From contig NC_088711.1 of the NCBI RefSeq assembly GCF_963576615.1, positions 22,786,182-22,850,181 on the forward strand: 64,000 nucleotides of DNA. The letters run 5' to 3'. Shown here piece by piece: positions 11,296 through 23,655 of the stretch; positions within the stretch are counted from its first letter, which is position 1; every line of letters starts with the position of its first letter. A program made the translations under genes and the position numbers. The DNA comes from Watersipora subatra. Taxonomy: Eukaryota; Bryozoa; Gymnolaemata; Cheilostomatida; Watersiporidae. The notes below the pieces were generated by a model. That model saw nothing but the letters and a program-made list of their open reading frames with translations, did not search any database and had not been told where the DNA came from.

Positions 11296-11755
11296 AATGT
11301 TTTATCGCGAAATGAGGAGTATTCTCGCTCGTTTTTGGTGTCAGTTCTTCCCGCAAACAACGCGCGAAGTGTTGCGGGAAGCGCGTATTTAAGACTCGCG
11401 ATAATGTGCAATGCGAATGATGATAGGACGTCTCGCGGACGGTTGCAATGAAGGTTTTGATATGAAACCAAGAAAAAAACTCGTTGATGAAATCACATAC
11501 GATGCAATGACGAAATCGTTCTATTGATCGTAAGCGTGAGGAGCAACAAAGCGAGCGTTGGCGCATGCCCAGTCGCGTCTCCTAGTGTAGTTTAGTTCGC
11601 AAAAAATTACTGCCTTTTCGGACTCTCGTCATGAAGTTTTACACAAACTGTAAAATTGTCGTTTTGCGGAAGCGAAATATTTTAAAAACTCGTACAGCCC
11701 GTAGCGGGTAAATGTATTGCGCGGAGAATACAAAAGACACAGGAAGAAACACATC

Positions 11756-11826
11756 TTCCCAGACGGGGATTGAACTCCGACCGTGGCGGTGAAAACGCCG
11801 GATCCTAACCACTAGGTCGCCTGATA
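11756..11826 (-). pseudogene. tRNA-Glu(TTC)-like relic, unit 6
   Basis: Same as unit 3. Confidence 0.7.
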
Positions 11827-12493
11827 TAAAACTGATGACGACCCGCCCAGCGCATATGGCATTGCTCCGTGGAAGCCATATTTTCATGTAAAACCTCGCC
11901 TGTTCGAAAACTTATGTCACGCATTAGCATTCCATGCTTACATACGCGTACCTTAGCGATCGTGCTCGTCGCCAGGACACCCGAGTTTTCTCTCGCTGTT
12001 TCCGTAATGGCTCCACCGATCCGTTACATAAAAAGCGGGCTCGAGAAAGTTTTGAATCTTGGTCGCCGTCGTATACCGATAATTAGAAAATATGTAGTTT
12101 CAAAACGCTATGAAAGTAGAAGCTTGGCTGTTTGTAGCGCATCCTACAGCCTCAAAAGGCTGTTTCCGAATCCGCTTTTCAGTGGCACTGTTCACCGACG
12201 CTCGATAAAGATTAGAAATATAGCGAGAACGTACGTCTTGAGGTATTGGTGTTGAATGCAGTTCGATTGAACCGTGGACAAAGATATCGTTGCGGTCACT
12301 GCGTCGCAGTACGAACACGGCAAGGCCATTACGCGAATTGTTAAGGACGGAAAACTGATGCGACTTGGCGATTTACAATGATTGTGAAAACACTTCGCGA
12401 AAATTGAGCATCAATTGTCAAGGTGCTGAGGGGGCTAAAACTAGTATTACGCATCTACTCACGCCTGAAAACTCGCATCAGCTGATGGTATGA

Positions 12494-12575
12494 GGTAGTG
12501 TGGCCGAGCGGTCTAAGGCGCTGGTTTAAGGCACCAGTCCCTTCGGGGGCGTGGGTTCGAATCCCACCGCTGCCA
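12494..12575 (+). tRNA. tRNA-Leu(AAG), unit 7
   Basis: The variable arm ends in C; otherwise consensus. Confidence 0.95.
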
Positions 12576-12831
12576 ATTATTTTTACTCGCCGATGTTAGA
12601 AGAAGTTTTAGCAAGATGACGCGAGAGGTGTAAAGTTAAACAAGATGATGAATGAAAAATGAAGATGGTGTCGAAATAATCCTCGCGTGTATATCGTTTT
12701 GTCACGGATTGAAACATATTCGTCGCGCCAACTATAACTATAATTATAACTATAACTATAATTTATTTGACTTGAAACTTACAGAAATAATGTTATCACT
12801 CAATAAAATTTTGTAAAACAAAGGAGAAGAG

Positions 12832-12903
12832 TTCCCAGATGGGAAATCGAACCCCGGCCACGGCGGTGAGAGCGCCGGATCCTAACCACTAGACCACCTG
12901 GGA
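12832..12903 (-). tRNA. tRNA-Glu(CTC), unit 7, T-stem variant
   Basis: Third copy of the altered T-stem seen in units 3 and 6, here in a unit that otherwise differs from them. Unit 7 is therefore mosaic. Confidence 0.85.
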
Positions 12904-13275
12904 TGGCTGACTATGGCAAATGGCCAGAGATAATACGCAGCAGAGCAATTATCGTAAATGATAACTTCTTAGTAATTGAATGCCGGAATATTTTGACTCT
13001 TTTCATCACCATCTCGATGGGATAGTCCTTGCCATGATAATTAGATAAGGATAACGCTTAGGCCATGCCTTCTTTAATCGGCGGCGTAATGCTGACTCTG
13101 TTAAATTAGCATTGATCAAATATACGAGTAGCATAGCACTTCGGGATTCAAAAAATCTCGCAGCAAAACCATTGATGGTTGATGAGGCTGTACTCTTATC
13201 TGACAAAATTGCTCAATTACCAAGCCATTCGAAGTTTCGCCAATACGGCATCCATATTTTTCTGGCATCACCGTG

Positions 13276-13355
13276 GGTAGCATGGCCGAGTGGTCTAAGG
13301 CGCTGGTTTTAGGCACCAGTCCGAAAGGGTGTGGGTTCGAATCCCACTGCTGCCA
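13276..13355 (+). tRNA. tRNA-Leu(TAG), unit 7
   Basis: TCTAAGG D-loop; variable arm ends in T. Confidence 0.95.
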
Positions 13356-13815
13356 AATGTTTTATCGCGAAATGAGGAGTATTCTCGCTCGTTTTTGGTG
13401 TCAGTTCTTCCCGCAAACAACGCGCGAAGTGTTGCGGGAAGCGCGTATTTAAGACTCGCGATAATGTGCAATGCGAATGATGATAGGACGTCTCGCGGAC
13501 GGTTGCAATGAAGGTTTTGATACGAAACCAAGAAAAAAGCTCGTTGATGAAATCACATACGATGCAATGACGAAATCGTTCTATTGATCGTAAGCGTGAG
13601 GAGCAACAAAGCGAGCGTTGGCGCATGCCCAGTCGCGTCTCCTAGTGTAGTTTAGTTCGCAAAAAATTACTGCCTTTTCGGACTCTCGTCATGAAGTTTT
13701 ACACCAACTGTAAAATTGTCGTTTTGCGGAAGCGAAATATTTTAAAAACTCGTACAGCCCGTAGCGGGTAAATGTATTGCGCGGAGAATACAAAAGACAC
13801 AGGAAGAAACACATC

Positions 13816-13886
13816 TTCCCAGACGGGGATTGAACTCCGACCGTGGCGGTGAAAACGCCGGATCCTAACCACTAGGTCACCTGATA
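13816..13886 (-). pseudogene. tRNA-Glu(TTC)-like relic, unit 7
   Basis: GTCACC form, as in unit 2. Confidence 0.7.
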
Positions 13887-14553
13887 TAAAACTGATGACG
13901 ACCCGCCCAGCGCATATGGCATTGCTCCGTGGAAGCCATATTTTCATGTAAAACCTCGCCTGTTCGAAAACTTATGTCACGCATTAGCATTCCATGCTTA
14001 CATACGCGTACCTTAGCGATCGTGCTCGTCGCCAGGACACCCGAGTTTTCTCTCGCTGTTTCCGTAATGGCTCCACCGATCCGTTACATAAAAAGCGGGC
14101 TCGAGAAAGTTTTGAATCTTGGTCGCCGTCGTATACCGATAATTAGAAAATATGTAGTTTCAAAACGCTATGAAAGTAGAAGCTTGGCTGTTTGTAGCGC
14201 ATCCTACAGCCTCAAAAGGCTGTTTCCGAATCCGCTTTTCAGTGGCACTGTTCACCGACGCTCGATAAAGATTAGAAATATAGCGAGAACGTACGTCTTG
14301 AGGTATTGGTGTTGAATGCAGTTCGATTGAACCGTGGACAAAGATATCGTTGCGGTCACTGCGTCGCAGTACGAACACGGCAAGGCCATTACGCGAATTG
14401 TTAAGGACGGAAAACTGATGCGACTTGGCGATTTACAATGATTGTGAAAACATTTCGCGAAAATTGAGCATCAATTGTCAAGGTGCTGAGGGGGCTAAAA
14501 CTAGTATTACGCATCTACTCACGCCTGAAAACTCGCATCAGCTGATGGTATGA

Positions 14554-14635
14554 GGTAGTGTGGCCGAGCGGTCTAAGGCGCTGGTTTAAGGCACCAGTCC
14601 CTTCGGGGGCGTGGGTTCGAATCCCACCGCTGCCA
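14554..14635 (+). tRNA. tRNA-Leu(AAG), unit 8
   Basis: The variable arm ends in C; otherwise consensus. Confidence 0.95.
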
Positions 14636-14891
14636 ATTATTTTTACTCGCCGATGTTAGAAGAAGTTTTAGCAAGATGACGCGAGAGGTGTAAAGTTAAA
14701 CAAGATGATGAATGAAAAATGAAGATGGTGTCGAAATAATCCTCGCGTGTATATCGTTTTGTCACGGATTGAAACATATTCGTCGCGCCAACTATAACTA
14801 TAATTATAACTATAACTATAATTTATTTGACTTGAAACTTACAGAAATAATGTTATCACTCAATAAAATTTTGTAAAACAAAGGAGAAGAG

Positions 14892-14963
14892 TTCCCAGAC
14901 GGGGAATCGAACCCCGGCCACGGCGGTGAGAGCACCGGATCCTAACCACTAGACCACCTGGGA
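14892..14963 (-). tRNA. tRNA-Glu(CTC), unit 8
   Basis: The anticodon stem carries one G-U pair (CGGTG/CGCCG). The anticodon is still CTC. Confidence 0.92.
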
Positions 14964-15335
14964 TGGCTGACTATGGCAAATGGCCAGAGATAATACGCAG
15001 CAGAGCAATTATCGTAAATGATAACTTCTTAGTAATTGAATGCCGGAATATTTTGACTCTTTTCATCACCATCTCGATGGGATAGTCCTTGCCATGATAA
15101 TTAGATAAGGATAACGCTTAGGCCATGCCTTCTTTAATCGGCGGCGTAATGCTGACTCTGTTAAATTAGCATTGATCAAATATACGAGTAGCATAGCACT
15201 TCGGGATTCAAAAAATCTCGCAGCAAAACCATTGATGGTTGATGAGGCTGTACTCTTATCTGACAAAATTGCTCAATTGCCAAGCCATTCGAAGTTTCGC
15301 CAATACGGCATCCATATTTTTCTGGCATCACCGTG

Positions 15336-15415
15336 GGTAGCATGGCCGAGTGGTCTAAGGCGCTGGTTTTAAGCACCAGTCCGAATGGGTGTGGGTTCGA
15401 ATCCCACTGCTGCCA
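15336..15415 (+). tRNA. tRNA-Leu(TAA), unit 8: anticodon switched
   Basis: The anticodon loop reads TTTAAGC instead of TTTAGGC, so bases 15370-15372 give TAA. This is one G-to-A change from the TAG of the other copies. The stem CTGGT/ACCAG, acceptor and T-arm are intact, and the variable arm also has an A-to-T change. TAA is a leucine anticodon, so the charging identity should be kept while the codon read changes. Confidence 0.88.
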
Positions 15416-15875
15416 AATGTTTTATCGCGAAATGAGGAGTATTTTCGCTCGTTTTTGGTGTCAGTTCTTCCCGCAAACAACGCGCGAAGTGTTGCGGGAA
15501 GCGCGTATTTAAGACTCGCGATAATGTGCAATGCGAATGATGATAGGACGTCTCGCGGACGGTTGCAATGAAGGTTTTGATATGAAACCAAGAAAAAAAC
15601 TCGTTGATGAAATCACATACGATGCAATGACGAAATCGTTCTATTGATCGTAAGCGTGAGGAGCAACAAAGCGAGCGTTGGCGCATGCCCAGTCGCGTCT
15701 CCTAGTGTAGTTTAGTTCGCAAAAAATTACTGCCTTTTCGGACTCTCGTCATGAAGTTTTACACAAACTGTAAATTTGTCGTTTTGCGGAAGCGAAATAT
15801 TTTAAAAACTCGTACAGCCCGTAGCGGGTAAATGTATTGCGCGGAGAATACAAAAGACACAGGAAGAAACACATC

Positions 15876-15946
15876 TTCCCAGACGGGGATTGAACTCCGA
15901 CCGTGGCGGTGAAAACGCCGGATCCTAACCACTAGGTCGCCTGATA
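15876..15946 (-). pseudogene. tRNA-Glu(TTC)-like relic, unit 8
   Basis: GTCGCC form, as in unit 1. Confidence 0.7.
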
Positions 15947-16613
15947 TAAAACTGATGACGACCCGCCCAGCGCATATGGCATTGCTCCGTGGAAGCCATA
16001 TTTTCATGTAAAACCTCGCCTGTTCGAAAACTTATGTCACGCATTAGCATTCCATGCTTACATACGCGTACCTTAGCGATCGTGCTCGTCGCCAGGACAC
16101 CCGAGTTTTCTCTCGCTGTTTCCGTAATGGCTCCACCGATCCGTTACATAAAAAGCGGGCTCGAGAAAGTTTTGAATCTTGGTCGCCGTCGTATACCGAT
16201 AATTAGAAAATATGTAGTTTCAAAACGCTATGAAAGTTGAAGCTTGGCTGTTTGCAGCGCATCCTACAGCCTCAAAAGGCTGTTTCCGAATCCGCTTTTC
16301 AGTGGCACTGTTCACCGACGCTCGATAAAGATTAGAAATATAGCGAGAACGTACGTCTTGAGGTATTGGTGTTGAATGCAGTTCGATTGAACCGTGGACA
16401 AAGATATCGTTGCGGTCACTGCGTCGCAGTACGAACACGGCAAGGCCATTACGCGAATTGTTAAGGACGGAAAACTGATGCGACTTGGCGATTTACAATG
16501 ATTGTGAAAACACTTCGCGAAAATTGAGCATCAATTGTCAAGGTGCTGAGGGGGCTAAAACTAGTATTACGCATCTACTCACGCCTGAAAACTCGCATCA
16601 GCTGATGGTATGA

Positions 16614-16695
16614 GGTAGTGTGGTCGAGCGGTCTAAGGCGCTGGTTTAAGGCACCAGTCCCTTCGGGGGCGTGGGTTTGAATCCCACCGCTGCCA
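16614..16695 (+). tRNA. tRNA-Leu(AAG), unit 9, weakened
   Basis: The D-stem reads GTCGAG and the T-loop TTTGAAT, so the near-universal C of the TTC motif (B box) is lost. Both changes are CpG to TpG. Transcription or folding may be impaired. Confidence 0.75.
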
Positions 16696-16951
16696 ATTAT
16701 TTTTACTCGCCGATGTTAGAAGAAGTTTTAGCAAGATGACGCCAGAGGTGTAAAGTTAAACAAGATGATGAATGAAAAATGAAGATGGTGTCGAAATAAT
16801 CCTCGCGTGTATATCGTTTTGTCACGGATTGAAACATATTCGTCGCGCCAACTATAACTATAATTATAACTATAACTATAATTTATTTGACTTGAAACTT
16901 ACAGAAATAATGTTATCACTCAATAAAATTTTGTAAAAGAAAGGAGAAGAG

Positions 16952-17023
16952 TTCCCAGACGGGGAATCAAACCCCGGCCACGGCGGTGAGAGCGCCGGAT
17001 CCTAACCACTAGACCACCTGGGA
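16952..17023 (-). tRNA. tRNA-Glu(CTC), unit 9, weakened
   Basis: The T-loop reads TTTGATT, losing the same conserved C as the Leu(AAG) copy of this unit. The stems are intact. Confidence 0.75.
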
Positions 17024-17395
17024 TGGCTGACTATGGCAAATGGCCAGAGATAATACGCAGCAGAGCAATTATCGTAAATGATAACTTCTTAGTAATTGAA
17101 TGCCGGAATATTTTGACTCTTTTCATCACCATCTCGATGGGATAGTCCTTGCCATGATAATTAGATAAGGATAACGCTTAGGCCATGCCTTCTTTAATCG
17201 GCGGCGTAATGCTGACTCTGTTAAATTAGCATTGATCAAATATACGAGTAGCATAGCACTTCGGGATTCAAAAAATCTCGCAGCAAAACCATTGATGGTT
17301 GATGAGGCTGTACTCTTATCTGACAAAATTGCTCAATTACCAAGCCATTCGAAGTTTCGCCAATACGGCATCCATATTTTTCTGGCATCACCGTG

Positions 17396-17475
17396 GGTAG
17401 CATGGTCGAGTGGTCTAAGGCGCTGGTTTTAGGCACCAGTCCGAAAGGGCGTGGGTTCGAATCCCACTGCTGCCA
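17396..17475 (+). tRNA. tRNA-Leu(TAG), unit 9
   Basis: The D-stem carries the GTCGAG change; the T-arm is intact. Confidence 0.88.
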
Positions 17476-17935
17476 AATGTTTTATCGCGAAATGAGGAGT
17501 ATTCTCGCTCGTTTTTGGTGTCAGTTCTTCCCGCAAACAACGCGCGAAGTGTTGCGGGAAGCGCGTATTTAAGACTCGCGATAATGTGCAATGCGAATGA
17601 TGATAGGACGTCTCGCGGACGGTTGCAATGAAGGTTTTGATACGAAACCAAGAAAAAAGCTCGTTGATGAAATCACATACGATGCAATGACGAAATCGTT
17701 CTATTGATCGTAAGCGTGAGGAGCAACAAAGCGAGCGTTGGCGCATGCCCAGTCGCGTCTCCTAGTGTAGTTTAGTTCGCAAAAAATTACTGCCTTTTCG
17801 GACTCTCGTCATGAAGTTTTACACCAACTGTAAATTTGTCGTTTTGCGGAAGCGAAATATTTTAAAAACTCGTACAGCCCGTAGCGGGTAAATGTATTGC
17901 GCGGAGAATACAAAAGACACAGGAAGAAACACATC

Positions 17936-18006
17936 TTCCCAGACGGGGATTGAACTCCGACCGTGGCGGTGAAAACGCCGGATCCTAACCACTAGGTCAC
18001 CTGATA
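17936..18006 (-). pseudogene. tRNA-Glu(TTC)-like relic, unit 9
   Basis: GTCACC form. Confidence 0.7.
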
Positions 18007-18673
18007 TAAAACTGATGACGACCCGCCCAGCGCATATGGCATTGCTCCGTGGAAGCCATATTTTCATGTAAAACCTCGCCTGTTCGAAAACTTATGTCAC
18101 GCATTAGCATTCCATGCTTACATACGCGTACCTTAGCGATCGTGCTCGTCGCCAGGACACCCGAGTTTTCTCTCGCTGTTTCCGTAATGGCTCCACCGAT
18201 CCGTTACATAAAAAGCGGGCTCGAGAAAGTTTTGAATCTTGGTCGCCGTCGTATACCGATAATTAGAAAATATGTAGTTTCAAAACGCTATGAAAGTAGA
18301 AGCTTGGCTGTTTGTAGCGCATCCTACAGCCTCAAAAGGCTGTTTCCGAATCCGCTTTTCAGTGGTACTGTTCACCGACGCTCGATAAAGATTAGAAATA
18401 TAGCGAGAACGTACGTCTTGAGGTATTGGTGTTGAATGCAGTTCGATTGAACCGTGGACAAAGATATCGTTGCGGTCACTGCGTCGCAGTACGAACACGG
18501 CAAGGCCATTACGCGAATTGTTAAGGACGGAAAACTGATGCGACTTGGCGATTTACAATGATTGTGAAAACATTTCGCGAAAATTGAGCATCAATTGTCA
18601 GGGTGCTGAGCGGGCTAAAACTAGTATTACGCATCTACTCACGCCTGAAAACTCGCATCAGCTGATGGTATGA

Positions 18674-18755
18674 GGTAGTGTGGCCGAGCGGTCTAAGGCG
18701 CTGGTTTAAGGCACCAGTCCCTTCGGGGGTGTGGGTTCGAATCCCACCGCTGCCA
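18674..18755 (+). tRNA. tRNA-Leu(AAG), unit 10
   Basis: Consensus, T form of the variable arm. Confidence 0.95.
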
Positions 18756-19011
18756 ATTATTTTTACTCGCCGATGTTAGAAGAAGTTTTAGCAAGATGAC
18801 GCGAGAGGTGTAAAGTTAAACAAGATGATGAATGAAAAATGAAGATGGTGTCGAAATAATCCTCGCGTGTATATCGTTTTGTCACGGATTGAAACATATT
18901 CGTCGCGCCAACTATAACTATAATTATAACTATAACTATAATTTATTTGACTTGAAACTTACAGAAATAATGTTATCACTCAATAAAATTTTGTAAAACA
19001 AAGGAGAAGAG

Positions 19012-19083
19012 TTCCCAGACGGGGAATCGAACCCCGGCCACGGCGGTGAGAGCGCCGGATCCTAACCACTAGACCACCTGGGA
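19012..19083 (-). tRNA. tRNA-Glu(CTC), unit 10
   Basis: Consensus sequence. Confidence 0.95.
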
Positions 19084-19455
19084 TGGCTGACTATGGCAAA
19101 TGGCCAGAGATAATACGCAGCAGAGCAATTATCGTAAATGATAACTTCTTAGTAATTGAATGCCGGAATATTTTGACTCTTTTCATCACCATCTCGATGG
19201 GATAGTCCTTGCCATGATAATTAGATAAGGATAACGCTTAGGCCATGCCTTCTTTAATCGGCGGCGTAATGCTGACTCTGTTAAATTAGCATTGATCAAA
19301 TATACGAGTAGCATAGCACTTCGGGATTCAAAAAATCTCGCAGCAAAACCATTGATGGTTGATGAGGCTGTACTCTTATCTGACAAAATTGCTCAATTAC
19401 CAAGCCATTCGAAGTTTCGCCAATACGGCATCCATATTTTTCTGGCATCACCGTG

Positions 19456-19535
19456 GGTAGCATGGCCGAGTGGTCTAAGGCGCTGGTTTTAGGCACCAGT
19501 CCGAAAGGGCGTGGGTTCGAATCCCACTGCTGCCA
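19456..19535 (+). tRNA. tRNA-Leu(TAG), unit 10
   Basis: TCTAAGG D-loop; variable arm ends in C. Confidence 0.95.
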
Positions 19536-19995
19536 AATGTTTTATCGCGAAATGAGGAGTATTCTCGCTCGTTTTTGGTGTCAGTTCTTCCCGCAAACAA
19601 CGCGCGAAGTGTTGCGGGAAGCGCGTATTTAAGACTCGCGATAATGTGCAATGCGAATGATGATAGGACGTCTCGCGGACGGTTGCAATGAAGGTTTTGA
19701 TACGAAACCAAGAAAAAAACTCGTTGATGAAATCACATACGATGCAATGACGAAATCGTTCTATTGATCGTAAGCGTGAGGAGCAACAAAGCGAGCGTTG
19801 GCGCATGCCCAGTCGCGTCTCCTAGTGTAGTTTAGTTCGCAAAAAATTACTGCCTTTTCGGACTCTCGTCATGAAGTTTTACACAAACTGTAAATTTGTC
19901 GTTTTGCGGAAGCGAAATATTTTAAAAACTCGTACAGCCCGTAGCGGGTAAATGTATTGCGCGGAGAATACAAAAGACACAGGAAGAAACACATC

Positions 19996-20066
19996 TTCCC
20001 AGACGGGGATTGAACTCCGACCGTGGCGGTGAAAACGCCGGATCCTAACCACTAGGTCACCTGATA
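19996..20066 (-). pseudogene. tRNA-Glu(TTC)-like relic, unit 10
   Basis: GTCACC form. Confidence 0.7.
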
Positions 20067-20733
20067 TAAAACTGATGACGACCCGCCCAGCGCATATGGC
20101 ATTGCTCCGTGGAAGCCATATTTTCATGTAAAACCTCGCCTGTTCGAAAACTTATGTCACGCATTAGCATTCCATGCTTACATACGCGTACCTTAGCGAT
20201 CGTGCTCGTCGCCAGGACACCCGAGTTTTCTCTCGCTGTTTCCGTAATGGCTCCACCGATCCGTTACATAAAAAGCGGGCTCGAGAAAGTTTTGAATCTT
20301 GGTCGCCGTCGTATACCGATAATTAGAAAATATGTAGTTTCAAAACGCTATGAAAGTAGAAGCTTGGCTGTTTGTAGCGCATCCTACAGCCTCAAAAGGC
20401 TGTTTCCGAATCCGCTTTTCAGTGGCACTGTTCACCGACGCTCGATAAAGATTAGAAATATAGCGAGAACGTACGTCTTGAGGTATTGGTGTTGAATGCA
20501 GTTCGATTGAACCGTGGACAAAGATATCGTTGCGGTCACTGCGTCGCAGTACGAACACGGCAAGGCCATTACGCGAATTGTTAAGGACGGAAAACTGATG
20601 CGACTTGGCGATTTACAATGATTGTGAAAACGTTTCGCGAAAATTGAGCATCAATTGTCAGGGTGCTGAGCGGGCTAAAACTAGTATTACGCATCTACTC
20701 ACGCCTGAAAACTCGCATCAGCTGATGGTATGA

Positions 20734-20815
20734 GGTAGTGTGGCCGAGCGGTCTAAGGCGCTGGTTTAAGGCACCAGTCCCTTCGGGGGCGTGGGTTCGA
20801 ATCCCACCGCTGCCA
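20734..20815 (+). tRNA. tRNA-Leu(AAG), unit 11
   Basis: C form of the variable arm. Confidence 0.95.
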
Positions 20816-21071
20816 ATTATTTTTACTCGCCGATGTTAGAAGAAGTTTTAGCAAGATGACGCGAAAGGTGTAAAGTTAAACAAGATGATGAATGAAAAAT
20901 GAAGATGGTGTCGAAATAATCCTCGCGTGTATATCGTTTTGTCACGGATTGAAACATATTCGTCGCGCCAACTATAACTATAATTATAACTATAACTATA
21001 ATTTATTTGACTTGAAACTTACAGAAATAATGTTATCACTCAATAAAATTTTGTAAAACAAAGGAGAAGAG

Positions 21072-21143
21072 TTCCCAGACGGGGAATCGAACCCCGGCCA
21101 CGGCGGTGAGAGCACCGGATCCTAACCACTAGACCACCTGGGA
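21072..21143 (-). tRNA. tRNA-Glu(CTC), unit 11
   Basis: G-U pair in the anticodon stem, as in unit 8. Confidence 0.92.
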
Positions 21144-21515
21144 TGGCTGACTATGGCAAATGGCCAGAGATAATACGCAGCAGAGCAATTATCGTAAATG
21201 ATAACTTCTTAGTAATTGAATGCCGGAATATTTTGACTCTTTTCATCACCATCTCGATGGGATAGTCCTTGCCATGATAATTAGATAAGGATAACGCTTA
21301 GGCCATGCCTTCTTTAATCGGCGGCGTAATGCTGACTCTGTTAAATTAGCATTGATCAAATATACGAGTAGCATAGCACTTCGGGATTCAAAAAATCTCG
21401 CAGCAAAACCATTGATGGTTGATGAGGCTGTACTCTTATCTGACAAAATTGCTCAATTACCAAGCCATTCGAAGTTTCGCCAATACGGCATCCATATTTT
21501 TCTGGCATCACCGTG

Positions 21516-21595
21516 GGTAGCATGGCCGAGTGGTCTAAGGCGCTGGTTTTAGGCACCAGTCCGAAAGGGCGTGGGTTCGAATCCCACTGCTGCCA
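21516..21595 (+). tRNA. tRNA-Leu(TAG), unit 11
   Basis: Same as unit 10. Confidence 0.95.
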
Positions 21596-22055
21596 AATGT
21601 TTTATCGCGAAATGAGGAGTATTCTCGCTCGTTTTTGGTGTCAGTTCTTCCCGCAAACAACGCGCGAAGTGTTGCGGGAAGCGCGTATTTAAGACTCGCG
21701 ATAATGTGCAATGCGAATGATGATAGGACGTCTCGCGGACGGTTGCAATGAAGGTTTTGATACGAAACCAAGAAAAAAGCTCGTTGATGAAATCACATAC
21801 GATGCAATGACGAAATCGTTCTATTGATCGTAAGCGTGAGGAGCAACAAAGCGAGCGTTGGCGCATGCCCAGTCGCGTCTCCTAGTGTAGTTTAGTTCGC
21901 TAAAAATTACTGCCTTTTCGGACTCTCGTCATGAAGTTTTACACCAACTGTAAATTTGTCGTTTTGCGGAAGCGAAATATTTTAAAAACTCGTACAGCCC
22001 GTAGCGGGTAAATGTATTGCGCGGAGAATACAAAAGACACAGGAAGAAACACATC

Positions 22056-22126
22056 TTCCCAGACGGGGATTGAACTCCGACCGTGGCGGTGAAAACGCCG
22101 GATCCTAACCACTAGGTCACCTGATA
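22056..22126 (-). pseudogene. tRNA-Glu(TTC)-like relic, unit 11
   Basis: GTCACC form. Confidence 0.7.
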
Positions 22127-22793
22127 TAAAACTGATGACGACCCGCCCAGCGCATATGGCATTGCTCCGTGGAAGCCATATTTTCATGTAAAACCTCGCC
22201 TGTTCGAAAACTTATGTCACGCATTAGCATTCCATGCTTACATACGCGTACCTTAGCGATCGTGCTCGTCGCCAGGACACCCGAGTTTTCTCTCGCTGTT
22301 TCCGTAATGGCTCCACCGATCCGTTACATAAAAAGCGGGCTCGAGAAAGTTTTGAATCTTGGTCGCCGTCGTATACCGATAATTAGAAAATATGTAGTTT
22401 CAAAACGCTATGAAAGTAGAAGCTTGGCTGTTTGTAGCGCATCCTACAGCCTCAAAAGGCTGTTTCCGAATCCGCTTTTCAGTGGTACTGTTCACCGACG
22501 CTCGATAAAGATTAGAAATATAGCGAGAACGTACGTCTTGAGGTATTGGTGTTGAATGCAGTTCGATTGAACCGTGGACAAAGATATCGTTGCGGTCACT
22601 GCGTCGCAGTACGAACACGGCAAGGCCATTACGCGAATTGTTAAGGACGGAAAACTGATGCGGCTTGGCGATTTACAATGATTGTGAAAACATTTCGCGA
22701 AAATTGAGCATCAATTGTCAGGGTGCTGAGCGGGCTAAAACTAGTATTACGCATCTACTCACGCCTGAAAACTCGCATCAGCTGATGGTATGA

Positions 22794-22875
22794 GGTAGTG
22801 TGGCCGAGCGGTCTAAGGCGCTGGTTTAAGGCACCAGTCCCTTCGGGGGCGTGGGTTCGAATCCCACCGCTGCCA
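22794..22875 (+). tRNA. tRNA-Leu(AAG), unit 12
   Basis: C form of the variable arm. Confidence 0.95.
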
Positions 22876-23131
22876 ATTATTTTTACTCGCCGATGTTAGA
22901 AGAAGTTTTAGCAAGATGACGCGAGAGGTGTAAAGTTAAACAAGATGATGAATGAAAAATGAAGATGGTGTCGAAATAATCCTCGCGTGTATATCGTTTT
23001 GTCACGGATTGAAACATATTCGTCGCGCCAACTATAACTATAATTATAACTATAACTATAATTTATTTGACTTGAAACTTACAGAAATAATGTTATCACT
23101 CAATAAAATTTTGTAAAACAAAGGAGAAGAG

Positions 23132-23203
23132 TTCCCAGACGGGGAATCGAACCCCGGCCACGGCGGTGAGAGCGCCGGATCCTAACCACTAGACCACCTG
23201 GGA
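23132..23203 (-). tRNA. tRNA-Glu(CTC), unit 12
   Basis: Consensus sequence. Confidence 0.95.
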
Positions 23204-23575
23204 TGGCTGACTATGGCAAATGGCCAGAGATAATACGCAGCAGAGCAATTATCGTAAATGATAACTTCTTAGTAATTGAATGCCGGAATATTTTGACTCT
23301 TTTCATCACCATCTCGATGGGATAGTCCTTGCCATGATAATTAGATAAGGATAACGCTTAGGCCATGCCTTCTTTAATCGGCGGCGTAATGCTGACTCTG
23401 TTAAATTAGCATTGATCAAATATACGAGTAGCATAGCACTTCGGGATTCAAAAAATCTCGCAGCAAAACCATTGATGGTTGATGAGGCTGTACTCTTATC
23501 TGACAAAATTGCTCAATTACCAAGCCATTCGAAGTTTCGCCAATACGGCATCCATATTTTTCTGGCATCACCGTG

Positions 23576-23655
23576 GGTAGCATGGCCGAGTGGTCTAAGG
23601 CGCTGGTTTTAGGCACCAGTCCGAAAGGGCGTGGGTTCGAATCCCACTGCTGCCA
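23576..23655 (+). tRNA. tRNA-Leu(TAG), unit 12
   Basis: Same as unit 10. Confidence 0.95.

Larger units (their letters stand above)
1..12360. repeat. Higher-order repeat: three-unit block of 6,180 bp, twice
   Basis: Units 1-3 (1-6180) and 4-6 (6181-12360) match in order. Shared diagnostic variants include the Leu(TAG) D-loop reading TCGAAGG in units 1, 3, 4 and 6 but TCTAAGG in 2 and 5, and the altered Glu T-stem in units 3 and 6. Only isolated differences were seen, such as near 77 versus 6257 and near 3229 versus 9409. This points to recent duplication of a three-unit segment rather than single-unit slippage. Confidence 0.85.
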
